From: Phlebiopsis flavidoalba
Lineage: Eukaryota; Basidiomycota; Agaricomycetes; Polyporales; Phanerochaetaceae
NCBI GenBank assembly: GCA_035772785.1
Contig: JAOCPU010000040.1
Span: 1 to 64,000, forward strand
DNA length: 64,000 bases
Direction: 5' to 3'
This document shows, one piece after another, positions 11,510 through 23,758 of this stretch (position 1 is the stretch's first letter; each line of letters begins with the position of its first letter). A program made the translations under genes and the position numbers. The notes beneath the pieces are model-generated. The model was not told the DNA's origin and made no database searches. It saw only the letters and a program-made list of their open reading frames with translations.

Positions 11510-13484
11510 TCAGAGTCTCTGATTACGCCCCAATAATCCCAGCCATCTGCGTCTCGATGAGCCAGTCCGCATCACACACAATTGGATATGCAGCTCTCCG
11601 ACCATTTCGTTCAAGAGCCCTCTTGCTTGCTGTACCTTCGCGGAACGGGAATGGCATCGACAATAGGGGCCCGTATTTCGAGGCGCCGGAGATGCGGCAC
11701 TCCGCACTCGTTTGCGCCACTGCAGAGCCTCGACGATAAGCTTGTTGAACCTTTCCTCCACCCACTTGCACTCGTAGTCGCAAACGACCCCGATCTCGCA
11801 CGTGCAAGCTTCCATCGGATGGGTACACAACTACATCCGAGGAGTCCGTTGAGATTGGCGATACAAGGGCATGGCCCGGTAGGTCAGTCCATCCACCGTG
11901 CATAATTGCGCCTGGTAAGACAGCACCATCGTTCCAGTAGATGTCGCTGAGCTTGAGGTGCTCTAGTTTACGGAAAAACTCGAAGGGGCGATCGTCCAAG
12001 GCGGCGGTCTTCGCTGCACGTCTGAGCTTGGCTAGGAACCCTGTTGCTGCGTTCCTGTTGGAGATGTCCATGAAGGTGACATTTGTCATCTTCGCCGCAA
12101 GAATGCTCCATATGTCGGAGAAGGTGCCTTGCAGGTCGTCGTGGTCGATCACGTGGTCGACGACCAAAGTTGTGACATGAGATAGGGGGAGGGTCTCAAT
12201 GACCGAATGACTATCGTTCAGTCCGATGAATGAGATGGAGAAACGTTCGCGAGTACTTGTAAGACTGGGGTGCGCGAAGAATCGGGAGGGGTTGAGGGAG
12301 GTTCTGCGGATGATAGGCCCAGAGACGAGCCAAGCATGTTTTGAGGCAGCGATAGCCCAATCATCGGGGCAGGTGGCCATGTGAGCCAGGCGGTAATGTA
12401 CGGTCTGTCCGTGTCCTCGCTTGAGCATTTAGGTACAACCCCAACGGTGGAGTCTCTCGTGAGACAGGGGGTAAGGTGTCGTCAAAACCGAGGTGAATGT
12501 GGGAAAGATTTGGAACCCGAGAGATGATTCCATAGGTTGAAGTAGCAGAGACCGTCATATGCGTTGAGCTCGAGTAGTGTCAGCGTAGTGAGATAGGGGA
12601 GATGGACGACGCTCGACAGCGCCTGTGGCTCCTCTCCCAGACTCGTGAGACCGATGGCGCGACACAATGCCAACTCCGTGAGCTGGGGCATAGCTTTGAG
12701 CGCGCTGAGCCATTCCTCTTCACTTGCCAGTTTGCGACAGCGAAGAAACTCGCAGGACGTTCATCGAGGATCGTAGTATGGTCTGTAAGAAACTCCAAGG
12801 GATGTGTGTGCAGTTCACGTTTTGCAAGTTGTTGTACGGCTGTATATCTCCGTCCAACGGCTGTAGGAGTGCTTCAAGACCGCTTGGGTCCGCATAGTCT
12901 ACGCGAACGTTAATACGTAGGACCTCCAAGGAGCGCAACATGCATTGGGCTGGAGAAGGCAAAGGCTCCCGTACGGTTAGCCCGATGCTCCGGGACATAC
13001 AGGTCCAGCGCTCGAATTCGCGGGGCGGCGTTCACTAGCAAGTGCTCATATGTGCGGAGGAATGTGGACGGTCCTGAGGTGACGACGGCAACATACAATG
13101 GACTTTGTTTCGACCGTTGCAGTTGGAGGTCCAGCCGTTCGACGGAGGTCGCTATGATGGTGCACCATAAAAGAGGGTAGGAGTTGTACACTGCTCTCCA
13201 CCTGCGACATACAGCTCCGAGTGCAGGTTGTGGGGGACCGTAGGCTGCCGTGTTTGGGGCTGAAATCTCTGAAAAGCGACAGCGTCGGTGTGGCATTGCA
13301 GGAAGATAGCCGCAAGGATTTCGTCAGGTAGGCGAGAAATAGGTCGGAGGCCGTTTCGGCCAGTGTAAAGTCGTGCAAGCTCCAGGTCGAGCCTGTGCTT
13401 CTCATCTTCCCGTACTTTGACGGCATGGTCGAATTCGCGAGCAGACCAGCGAGAGAGATCTGTGGGAAGTGGCTCCGGCGTCAT
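11510..13484 (-). CDS. F-box protein with LRR-like C-terminal part
   Basis: The N-terminus (ATG at 13484) shows the standard Agaricomycete F-box layout: a charged helix (LDLELARLYTGRNGL), then ISRLPDEILAAIFLQC as the F-box, then CRRWRAVYNSYPLLWCTI, the usual VCRRWR..A...P.LW signature. Further pieces carry leucine-rich motifs such as LPYLTTLTLLELNAYD (about 12570) and FFRKLEHLKLSDIYW (about 11950). F-box proteins link SCF ubiquitin ligases to substrates; the substrate is unknown. The protein is spread over at least six frame segments on one strand in the correct order, so the gene is present but interrupted by indels. The C-terminal end near 11510-11830 contains a Cys- and Trp-containing segment also found in the neighbouring upstream copy. 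Confidence 0.8.
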
Positions 13485-13676
13485 TGCTCTGGGAAAGCAC
13501 TCAGTTCAAGAGTAACCAAACTATAGCTGCTGTACCATACTCACCTGTGAAGTTCCCAGCAGGTCGCTCAGGGGTAACCTGTCAGGGGCTGAAAGGAGTC
13601 CGGAGTCAGGTCATGAGCGTGGGCGGCTCGCTTCATTGCACAGGCGCGCGCGCTAATGAACCGCTCGGTTATGGGC

Positions 13677-15752
13677 TCAAGTCCCTCTCCGATGCCGAGG
13701 TGCGTATATCAATCTAGTAGTACGCAGCAACACACGCAGCGCCGGAAGACCCAAGTTTTCTCTGCGAGTCCATGAGAGACAGGTGTATGAGAGTGAATCA
13801 TTTCTGACTCTTCGAAATTTCCTACCACTACTGGCCGTCCCATCGGTGTCGCTACGTAGTACGGCTAGCGCGTCTCGACCTGTTTCTCGATGATCGTAAC
13901 TCTGTAGGTGGCTTTCTATCTTTCCCGAACGCAAGTATACTTTCATCCAAGGCCATGTCAAAGAGAGCATACAAGAAAGGTCCCGGAAGCGAGTCAGGAA
14001 TTATGGCCCACAGCAGCAGCTGCCGACGCAGGGGGGTCATCGGAGACTTGAATGTTCAGAGCTCGTCGACCAAGTCCCCTAGTACCGTCTGGCTATACTT
14101 TTGGGGCATGATGGGACCTCGTCCATGCGTGTGTTGCTACGAGGTCCAAGCGTCCGTAGGCGTGACTTTCCAGTCAATTGACACCATCGAAGAGCATCTA
14201 AGACAAGCTTGTTGTCGCCGAGGTTTTTTCCTTCGCCATCTGCATTCGCAATCGCAAAGGACTCCAGCTTCGCAGGAACAATGCCCGTCCCCGCCAGACA
14301 TACAACTACATCTCTCGTGTAGGTCTTGAGGTCCTTGAAGTTCTTGACAGGGACATACGGGTGGGCGCCGATCCACGCATCAAGGTCTTCTGCGTCTGTT
14401 GGAGCGTCGACGTCGTACATATACCCATCGAGACATCGTCGAACACAAGATGTTCGAGTTTGCTTGAAGAATCCGAAGGTGCAGCACGCGCTCGACTGCA
14501 GCTTTCGTGGCGCTTCGCCTGAGGACGACTAGAAAGCCCATTATCGCCTTCGTGTCGGAGACGTACTAGCGTTGTGATGCGTGGCATCCTATGGCCCAAT
14601 TCTTGTCCACCAGATTTGTATCAGCGTGCCTGTCTCAGAAGTCCCCATTAGTCCGTGCAGAATCAACAACCAGGTGTTGACGTGATGAGATAAAAGGTAG
14701 GAAAATCGAAAATCGCACGAACCGATTACGTTGTTGTAGAGCGAGACGCGAAAATGTCTGTGATGCTTTGTCGCGAGATACTGTGCAGCACCAAGAGAGG
14801 CGCTGCAGGAATCGCAGATGACGACAAGGCCTACGGCCGGGGCATAGCAGTACCAAGATGGCGGAAACTCCGAACATAGCCTCATAAGACCACGTAAGCG
14901 CGTGCAGAAGACAAAACGGTTGGATACTATTCATTTTTTGTTTTTTCGGAGCATTTTGATGCGAGCCCTTGCATGAAGGCATCGGGGGAATACGATCCCA
15001 TGTCCGGCTGAATAGTCGACGTATACACGTGACAAAGTCTCGCGGGGATCACTCGGGCTGTCTTCAATCCTAGAGCCCAGCGTCAACGTGCTGAGATGAG
15101 GCAAGAAAACAGTGCTCATCGGTGTTTCATTGATCATCCACGCTTTGGTAAAGGCAACGTTCATACGTCAGCTCTCTAAGTTGAGTCATTTCCCCGAGCA
15201 CATTGAAGCCAGCTTTTCAGGCGGACGGTGGGTCTGGTAACCACGAAGCCTACGGAGAGTGGCTAAGGGAACGACCGAATTACACTTCGCAAGAATGACC
15301 AGGAAATGTGCCGGTTGACACATACGAGGGTGTCTTTAGATTGTCGTATGGTTGGAATTCCCCATGTAGCGGTCCTGTTAGATAGCTGAATTCTGTTGTT
15401 CCGGCATTGGATGTCATGGCAATCCCGCTGATTCGTAAGTGTTAACGAGGGAAGGCATCGGGTAGTTGGTGTGTTGAGGGTAAAGTCATCAATGGGTGGC
15501 CACGACATCGATTGACGGGGATCTGACATATTTATCTAACGATCGGATGAGCGAGCGGTCCGTTTGGATCACTACAGTTGCATAGACGCGTAGAAACACG
15601 GCCGGCAAGCACATGGAATGCAAGATGGTGTGCCCGCAAGGGGCTCTGAGATTGGAAACGCGGAAATGCACGAAGTTACCGACCATGCGAGGGATGTTGT
15701 TGTTAGAGATCAGACCACAGGTGCGAGTAAGCACGTGAAGATTTATCGCCAC
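13677..15752 (-). pseudogene. Degenerate F-box/LRR paralogue
   Basis: Several minus-strand segments in order resemble the downstream F-box gene. There are LRR-like pieces (VFLPHLSTLTLGSRIED near 15080). A C-terminal block near 14230-14290 (ESFAIANADGEGKNLGDNK) lies where the neighbour has CDYECKWVEERFNK, and KLVLDALRW matches the neighbour's KLIVEALQW. The F-box itself is not legible, and the frame changes more often than in the neighbour. This is a tandem duplicate that is either decayed or badly sequenced. Its limits are approximate. Confidence 0.5.
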
Positions 15753-16435
15753 CTATGGCAGCGACGGGCTTGCAAGCTGGGAGCCAGCCTGGGAGGAATG
15801 CCGCGCGGGTGAAGGTGACCACTCACCAGGTGACATCGAGATGGTATTGCAGAAAGATCATGTGTGAGAATAATCATCGGACAAGCGAGACCATATAGGC
15901 TGTACATGGCTGTTGCGTCTTCTCAAAAGTCGCGAGACGAGTCTCCAGTTTCAGAGCCGGTGTGTGTTTTCTAGTGTCGTCGTGTCGCCACAGGCATGGC
16001 ATCGTCAATATTGTCCACGGTACAGAGGTTGAAATCTGTGGGGAATAAGGGATCCAGCTTATGTTTTATGACTTTGCTCGAACTATCCTGGTAGCAGAAT
16101 GCTTTTTCTTTCTTTGTTATGAATAAATTGTATGTAAATGTCCCTCCACTCGGGAATAAGTTCGGTTCACTGACTGTTTGGACAAAGGGCGAAGTAGGCT
16201 CAAAAGAGAGACTCGAAAGGAAATAGTACGAATCAAAATATATACGCCCGCCGAAACTTGTCTCGACATTGGATTCACTCACGCTTGCTGTTCAATACAC
16301 ACATACACACACAACGCTGACTTACACGTTTCTACGTGTTAGGAAAGACAGATTGGGGCATGAGAGGAAATACTCAAACATCTCTTACCTTCCCGTGCCG
16401 CCTCTCACGCACTCACACCGTGTCACTGGCTGTAC
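15753..16435. other. Upstream region of VPS54
   Basis: This holds the shared flank between the F-box remnant (-) and VPS54 (+). A CA-rich stretch occurs at 16297-16315. One minus-strand open frame of 103 codons (15971-16282) has a plausible composition (FGGRIYFDSYYFLSSLSF) but no recognisable family, so I do not call it a gene. Confidence 0.4.
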
Positions 16436-19400
16436 ATGTCAGAAATATACGCATCCAGCTCATCTCGACCGAAGCTTCACCTGATGGGCGACCTTCCATC
16501 TCTTCCCAACGCAAACTGGCGCGGCCATACGTGTTTACATGGGATTGGAGCTCAACAAGAAAGGTCCAGAAAGTGTGTCAGAGATGACAGATGGTCGCGG
16601 GGACTATCTCGGCGCGGGCACCATGGTCGGCCCTACGCGAGCTACTCACTTCCGTTCTAGCGCAAACCTAACTCTTGTGGGGGTACAGGGCCTGAGTAGG
16701 AATGGGTGCTGACTGGTCGAGCTCTATACATGGCTTTCATGGTACGCATGCGACTTCTCATGTATATAACGTCTCAATTCTCAATACAGCCTGCACCTCG
16801 GTCTTCGCATTCCCTAGGCCCCCAACAATATCGACGGTCGTTGAACAGCCCTCACAAGAAGCCTGCACCTCCAAAGGCTCACAATCCGCGCTGGCCTACT
16901 GTCCCTCCCGCGGACCTACCGCGGGTGCGGACGTAAGGACTTTGACGCGTACCAATCAAATCCGTTACGCCGGAATGGGAGGGCTTCGTGCGGAACGCAG
17001 GAAACAAGTCGCGACGGCGGGCTGCACGGATTAGTACTGTGGCAGGTGGTACAAAACCCAAGAACGAGATGAAGAAACCGAGACTCCGAGACCTGCTCAG
17101 GGCAAAGCGCTCCCAGCGTTGGACTCGGTGCCTTCGATCTACTTTTCGAAGGATTTCAATCTAGGTGACCAGAGAACCTTTGCCACCGTCTTAGAACAAG
17201 ACCCATCTACTTCTACATTCTCCACCCTCTCTGAAACTCTTGATCCATCGACGTACCAACCACCATTGGACACGCTGCCCACCTATCTTGATACCATAGA
17301 GCAACATCTCGTCAGAGAGATCGGCATTCGCTCGCACAGCTTCTCTTATGCCGCCCTTTCAAATCTGCAAGAACCTTCAGAGTGAAAGCTCTGCATGTCT
17401 CACAACGCATACAGTCATTGCGCGGCTTACTCAAGCAAGTGGACGAAGGGACTGCTAAGAAAGGTCTGGGTGTTGTTGTGTTGGAAACAGCGGAAGAGGA
17501 ATCTTGGAAAGGTCAAGCAGCTCTGAACGAGGTTGGGACAGTCCAAGACATGGTTGGGATCGCAAAGGGCCTCGTCGGTGCTGGCCAATGGGGAGAGGCG
17601 TTAGATGTCGTAGAGGAATTGGAAAGGCTCTGGGACACCGGTGCATATGTGGATGAAGAGGCGAAACACCGACTACATCAGAGGTTCCCCGTGTCAATGG
17701 TAGGACAGCGAGTCTACCGATAGTTCGTGAAGACGAGGATGAAGATACGACACAGACCGCTTCCCAGATACCCTTGTCACCACGAGCTCCATTATCCCGC
17801 CTCCTCGAAACCCCAAAGCTCCTCCCTTCATCGTCCGAACCAGCACCCTCGGCTTCAGCCAAACCTACGCTTTCCATCCGACTCTCCGCCTTGTCGGCAT
17901 TCTCATCGCTACCCTCGATCAATTACAGGCTCTCACAACCGAAATATCTACTTCTCTTTCAACAGAGCTCGTCCGCTATTCTACGTGCGGACCTACTAGA
18001 CCGCGTCACGTCCGTTCTACAAGATCGACAGGAGAACATGGAAGGAAAACAGCAACAAATGTCGTTTGTAGATCGGCTACGACCTATATTGCGTGCTCTT
18101 GCACGGACTGGCGCGGTGCAGGATGCTGCAAGACAATGTGCGAGAAGTCGCATGTTCAGAGGTAGCGAGGCGTCATCAAACAGGGTATGTCTTCGGAATG
18201 GCCCGCATATATTGCACTTCGTGGCATTGATGGATGTATTCTCCTTCGATTTTGCAGCATATAGCCATGTTTGACCTTGGGGATGAAGCTGATTTTACAT
18301 CATCACCCTCGTGCGTTCCTCTGATTTCGTTTGACTGGTTATATGCGCTCATTATGGCTATTAACACTCGTTATATGCGCTCGAAATCTGCAGGACAGAC
18401 GTTGTCAAGACCATTCGTGCTTTGGACCACTCCACCTTCGTCGATAACGCAACAACACGATGTATAAGGCGCTTCTGGGCTCCCTTGAGGGAATAATGGC
18501 TCAAAATACTATCATCCTCGAAGTGATAGAGGGAATTCACCTAAGTGAGTAGAGGATATCATGATTTCAACCCCCCTGACGATTGGATTTCAGGCGACCC
18601 TTCCTTAACCCTACTGCGCCTTCTACGAGTCCCGCGCTAGGCTCAGCAGACGCCGCCCTGGGGCCCACGTTACAAGAAACGTTGTCTACTGCCGCAGAGC
18701 TAGCGAATTCTTGCGCTGCACGGATCTTAACCATTCGTGCGGAAGAACATGCCAAACTTTGAGTTGAGAGAGTTCTACGAGCTTTTCACCAAGACGTGGG
18801 AGTTTGTCGTGCGTAGCGAGACGCTAAGTCGGAGAATGATAGTGGGTCTCAGGGGTGCTGTCGTTGGTCAAGTGAGTGCACAGATTTTGTGTTGAGAGGG
18901 CTGACTAACACGAGATACGTACCAGTCGAAGTCTTTCATACAAGCCTTCCACCAATCTCGCCTAAGCGCTTCCGCGAAAACTCGTTGAAGATCGAACAGT
19001 GGAGTCCGGCAGAGGTGATCACTACTGTCCAGACAATTGTTTAATCTCCTTGTCGATGCTTCAATACGGGACCCTGTGTCGAATTCATCTTCGATCCGCC
19101 ACCCCAAGAAGCCCCCGCCGCAGAACCCCCCCACGTCACACCTCCACCCAAGTCACCCCGCTCTCACCGTGAATGGAGGCACCTTCACACAAACGTCCTC
19201 TCCGTCCCATCACCTATGATACAGAACCATACACCGTCACACCTATCACCTAATCCGTGCCGGCTCGCCGTCATCAAAAACGACGTTCAGCATCCCAACA
19301 ATCCCGGTAAGCACCTCAACATTGAGGGCCGCCAGTTTTTTTGCCCATCGTGGGGTGCCACATTGGAAGTCCTCGCACTACTATCGGATTACCTCAAAGT

Positions 19401-20847
19401 CATCATCAACTTGGAAAACTCACCACGGATAGCGTGTCGCGCGTCATCGAGCTGCTCAAAGCGTTCAATTCAAGGACGTGTCAGGTTGTGCTTGGTGCAG
19501 GTGCTATGCGACAAAGTGCCGGCTTGAAAAACATTACTGCGAAACATCTGGGTACGTGATATACCCTTACTTTTTGGTGTTAAATTTTCATTTCTGCTAC
19601 AGCACTGGCCTCGCAAAGTCTTTCTATCATGATATCGCTTATACCCTATGTACGAGAGGCATTCCGGCGACACTTAAGCCAGAAGCAGGGCGTGATGCTC
19701 GTAGAGTTCGATAAGCTCAAGCGGGTAAGTACTATGTGTTGATCCATCTCGTCTAACCGACGGAGCGCTGCAACCCAGGACTACCAAGAACACCAGAACG
19801 AGATCCATGCCAAGCTCATTGCCATCATGGTGATCGACTCAGTGCTCACATCCGCACGCTGCAAGCTGTGAAGTGGGACGTACCGAAAGAGGGTGGCGGC
19901 ATCAACGATTACATGGAAATGTTGGTCAAGGAGACGGTAACACTGCACAAGGTGTTATCAAGATACCTGTCAATATCTATCGTAGAGGTGAGTCTGCGCA
20001 TTAAAAAAAAGAAAAACATAAAGGTCTCATTTTATTGGATGTTATATAGTATGTTATGACTCAAGTATTCGCGGCCATTAACACCACCGCCTATCGGAGG
20101 AGTATGCTAGTATTGAGTTGCCATCCTTAGAGGCAAAGGAGAGGTAATAGTGATTCCTCGCTTCGCAATTGGATGTAGCTGAGATGTCCACTCCAGGTTT
20201 CGCTCGCAGACGCGAAATATCTTCACGAGAAGCTGTCCACTCTCAAAAACGTCCGTGCACCAACGGCGATGCTCGAGATTGTAGTGCAAGAAAAGCGTGT
20301 AGCACAGCCTGCCCCGAGCTCCCCATCCCCCGCTACCCCTGCTCGCATCAAGCCCAACGCCCGAAACTCGATCGGCGACTCAATCCCGTTTCGCGAACAT
20401 GTTCAGCAGGATGGACACCCTCAAGCCGACATCGCGTTCCACTCTCTCCACCCCCGCACCCGCCGCCACACCAGGTCTCACGACCCCGGCCAGCGAAAGC
20501 GAGAAAGCGCTCCCCGCACTGAGCCCGTCGCCCGAGCCGCGCGCCTCGTCGCCTGCGCCCATACGGAGCCGACGCCCCAGCACCGAACGGGAACGGCGCA
20601 GCGCTCTACGCCGCGGACAACGCCTCACAGGCCGGCCTCGTCGACGAGCCGCAGAGCATGGACGCCGCGAGCCTCACCGCGGACGACCTCCCGCCTCTGC
20701 CGCCCAAGTCACCGACGCTTCCGTTGCCGCGGGAGCAGGCCAGGTAGTCGGCCGGGAAGTCGGCCTGGCAGCAGGCCGCATTCGCCGCTGCCGAGACCTG
20801 AGCCTATTCGGTTGCCTGAGCCTGATGATACTGACGGGGAGAGTTAG
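16436..20847 (+). CDS. VPS54: VPS54, GARP complex subunit
   Basis: GARP (Vps51-54) tethers endosome-derived vesicles at the trans-Golgi. Ordered fragments match fungal Vps54. The N-terminus is MSEIYASSSSRP (16436) with RPYVFTWDWSS (about 16530). A proline-rich linker PTVPPADLPRVR (about 16900) follows, then the FNLGDQRTFATVLEQDP block (17150). The helical Vps54 N-terminal domain has LDTIEQHLVREI, LKQVDEGTAKKGL and GQWGEALDVVEELERLW (17290-17640), then RDRLRPILRALARTGAVQDA-like sequence near 18080. The C-terminal Vps54 domain includes LKNITAKHLALASQSL and QEHQNEIHAKLIAIM (19500-19830) and LLVKETVTLHKVLSRYL (19920). It ends with an acidic tail LPEPDDTDGES. Several introns are visible, for example the one ending TTTCAG at 18594. 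More than ten frame changes occur. The length fits the family. It is convergent with the cupredoxin gene. Confidence 0.93.
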
Positions 20848-21253
20848 GTTTGTGCTGTAGTGGCCGTGAAATTTAATTATGGAGCTTTCGGTCTTGAGTT
20901 CGGATTGGTGTTCGTAATGTACAGTCTATTTTGTCGCTCGCTATGTTCGGACTTGTAGGGTAGAAACGATAGTTGACGTGGCCACCGTCAGCATGCCGAC
21001 AGCGCGAAAGCCATTTTTATCCGAGGTTCGACTTCGCTCGGTCACACGCAAAAAGGTCCCAGGTCAAGAAATTGATTTCACAACCATACGGTCTAGTCGA
21101 CGACAAAACGGGGTACAGCAAGCTATAAAGCGTGAATGTATGCACAGCACTACATCGGTCGCACCACAAGAGATGCGCCGGCCAGGTCCAAATGAAAGAA
21201 TCCATCATAAAATCCAAAGAAGTTCGTAGCCGTCACCGGTAGCCATGCTACGC
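20848..21253. other. Convergent 3' flanks of VPS54 and the cupredoxin gene
   Basis: About 400 bases separate the two stop codons. I see no gene; this is the 3' untranslated and termination region of both. Confidence 0.6.
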
Positions 21254-21986
21254 TCAGAGCAACAGGCCCGCGACGAGACCAACGGAAGAGAGCAGGAGTG
21301 CGCCGCCGGTCTTGACGTTTCATCGCACCGGAGTGGTGGTGCTCGCGGTGGGGGTACCTGAGGTCGCGGTGTCGGTAGGCGAGCTCGAGCCCGAGCCAGA
21401 AGCAGAGCTCGAGGTGCCAGTGGTGCTGTTGGTGGTTGTGGTGCCGTTTGCACTGGTGCCCATCGCAGAAAAGCGGGCTTGGAAGGCTTCGAAAGACTTC
21501 TCAGCAGTGGGGTTGACGGCAAACACCATCCCCTTCGAGCAGTGACTAGGAGGAAATCAGCTTCCAGTCAAACGCGTGGATGAAGGAGACTAACCCAGTC
21601 TGACGGCAGTAGAACCAGAGGGGGCCGGAGACGTTGGTCATGGTGAAGCTGTACTGCATGAAGGAGGTCGCGTTCGCTGGCCACGGCTGGAAGCCGGAGT
21701 CGATGCCACTGTCGCTGATGTTCGCGCATGGGTTGGCAAACGTCGACTGCGTAATGGTGTGGTTCTTCGACAAGCTGTTATTGTATCATCAGTAACCACG
21801 TCCGCTGCATGCATCGTAAAACTCACAATTGGAAGGCAATGACATCGCCGTTCTGGGCAGTGACCTGCGCAGGGCTGTATGCCAATGTACCGTTCTCGCC
21901 GACCTTGACGGTAAGGGCAGGTCTCGGGCAAGGGCAGCACCGATGAAGGGGAGAGCAGCGAGGATGGCAGTGAGTTTGGAACGCAT
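21254..21986 (-). CDS. Secreted, GPI-type cupredoxin (extracellular serine-rich protein)
   Basis: The start MRSKLTAILAALPFIGAALA is a clean signal peptide. The plastocyanin-like fold follows: LTVKVGENGTLAYSPAQVTA, GDVIAFQ, then after an intron FLSKNHTITQSTFANPC, and the copper-site region PLWFYCRQTG joined by a second intron to HCSKGMVFAVNP. Both introns keep the frame (QF-LSKNHT and T-GHC junctions). A Ser/Thr/Gly-rich stalk follows (GTSSSASGSGSSS). In a third frame comes a hydrophobic tail GGALLLSSVGLVAGLLL ending at TGA 21254-21256, a typical GPI-anchor signal. The family is cell-wall or surface associated and its function is unclear. The site keeps His-Cys-His-Met order (NHT, WFYC, GHC, GMV), so copper binding is plausible. 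Two one-base insertions separate the signal peptide and the tail from the body. Confidence 0.88.
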
Positions 21987-22868
21987 GATGATTGACTTGA
22001 AAAGTTTGAATAGATGGATGGACTGGACTGGCGAATGAACGTGGACTTCGAACTTCAAGTTCTACTTTGGCAGAGCTGGCTGTCGACGAAAGAGAGAACC
22101 GTATTCGAGCCTTGACGAGGCATAGTGAGCTAGAGTCAAGTGTGGAAATATTGGGAGACATACCCTGCTCGGGAGTTGTAAAGGATGACCTGGAAAAGAG
22201 AAAGGAGGGGAAGGGAGCGACGAGCGTTGAGCATTCAGACCAAGCTCTGGAGGACTTATATCTTCTCCAGGCAGCAGCGTGGCAGCGACGGGGTCGCCGT
22301 GCCAAACCACCAAATAAATCGTCTCGATCAGCTCTCTGATGGCCTTGACCCGATAGCCATCTGCAGAGTCTAGCCTGAGGCAAATTCGCTCAATGTGGGG
22401 TAACATTTAGGGTGCTTGCTCGTCGTGCTGAACGATGAGCAGCACAGGTTACACACGACGTGCGCGTGTTGAGCAATGGCATCGGGCGTCGAGCGCGGGT
22501 GCAATGTCGCAGGCGCTGAATCAATCGCGGCGTTTAAACTCGGCACCGGCGAATGCCGGCGTCACCGAATCACCGTCATAGCGCACTGTCTACCTATCAA
22601 CTTGAGCAGAGCTACAATATCACCATGTCTTTCTTGGCCAGTATCCCACGAACGACAACCAGGGCAGACCGCAGTCCGGCCCAACAGAGCAGCTAGAGCT
22701 CTCCATGCGTCTTCGCGGCGGCTCGAACATTTCTTGGACGCGACACTCCAGAGGTATCGTACATCCCATTTTAACCCGTGTCGAACGTTAAAGTTGCACA
22801 GCGCACGACTTAAACGTGCATCACACCTGCACAATCCGACCCGAATTCCCTTTGTCGTGATTGAATCC
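21987..22868. other. Divergent promoter region, cupredoxin (-) / thioredoxin (+)
   Basis: About 880 bases lie between the two start codons. Open frames here are short and unrelated to known families. There are no clear repeats. Confidence 0.45.
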
Positions 22869-23363
22869 ATGACTACGGAATGTAATTGTCGATGCGGTCA
22901 CCCGGCGGTCGGTCGTCCATAGACCTTCAAGAAAGCCATCGCCAATGAGAAAAAGGTTGTCCTCGTCGACTTCTATCGGAGTACGTTGCTGCCGCTATCA
23001 TCTGCAATTGAGACTATTTATACGTGACGCGCTACCGTCGCCCCTTTGTAGCTGGTGCGGTCCATGCAAAAATGATATCGCCTATCCTGGAACGCTTGAC
23101 TTCGGATGCCTCCGTCAAGACTGGCAGCGGCAAGGCCCTGGACCTCGTCACAGTGGACACCGACGAACAAACCTCGCTTGCGCAGGAGTTCAAGGTGTGT
23201 ATCAAGCTATCATGTGGTGCATCTAACAGGCTGATTTCTATGCCCCTCCGAGATCTCGTCCCTCCCGACCGTGATCGGCTTTCAAGGACGGCAAACCCGT
23301 CAGCCAGTTCATAGGAGCGATGCCAGTGAGGGCAGCATCCGCAACTTCTTGAAGACACTCTAG
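22869..23363 (+). CDS. Thioredoxin
   Basis: This is a small dithiol oxidoreductase. The body reads TFKKAIANEKKVVLVDFY, then after an intron (GTACGT..TTTGTAG, 22981-23050) WCGPCKMISPILERLTSDAS with the WCGPC active site. VDTDEQTSLAQEFKV follows, a second intron, SSLPTVIGF with the conserved cis-Pro segment in shifted frame, and GSIRNFLKTL to the stop at 23361-23363. This is full family length, about 110 residues. After WCGPC the sequence has five A where four are needed to keep KMISP in frame, a homopolymer insertion. A TAG at 22920 interrupts the frame just before TFKKAI. Either a short intron (GTAATT..ATAG, 22881-22922) or an indel lies there, so the first residues are uncertain. The gene is convergent with BRX1. 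Confidence 0.93.
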
Positions 23364-23758
23364 ATGGGATGCAGAAATATCGTCTTGTGATACAAATCGT
23401 ACCACGATATAACCACTGTTGAATCGCCTCCACCTTCATTATCATCTTTGCTATGGCACACATTCGAATATTCATGCACCGACTCTCCTACACAATTCAC
23501 TCGGCAACGCAGCAAACGCACAACTTCTGTGCGTCCTATTCCTGGTATTACGAGAACCTAGCTTTTATGCGCAGCACCGGGCGAAACGGAGTGTCGTGAG
23601 CCTATGACGGACGTTTGTACACCGTTGACATCGAACTTGCCGATGGACCGCTTTTAGTGAAATCCAAGGAAGCTGTATCCACTGCCTGAAACTCAAATTT
23701 GCTTGGGAAAAGGTGGGGTAGACGGATAATCCAAGTCACATATAAGCAGCAAGTACAA
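23364..23758. other. Convergent 3' flanks of thioredoxin and BRX1
   Basis: The two stop codons face each other across about 400 bases. No gene is seen. Confidence 0.6.
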
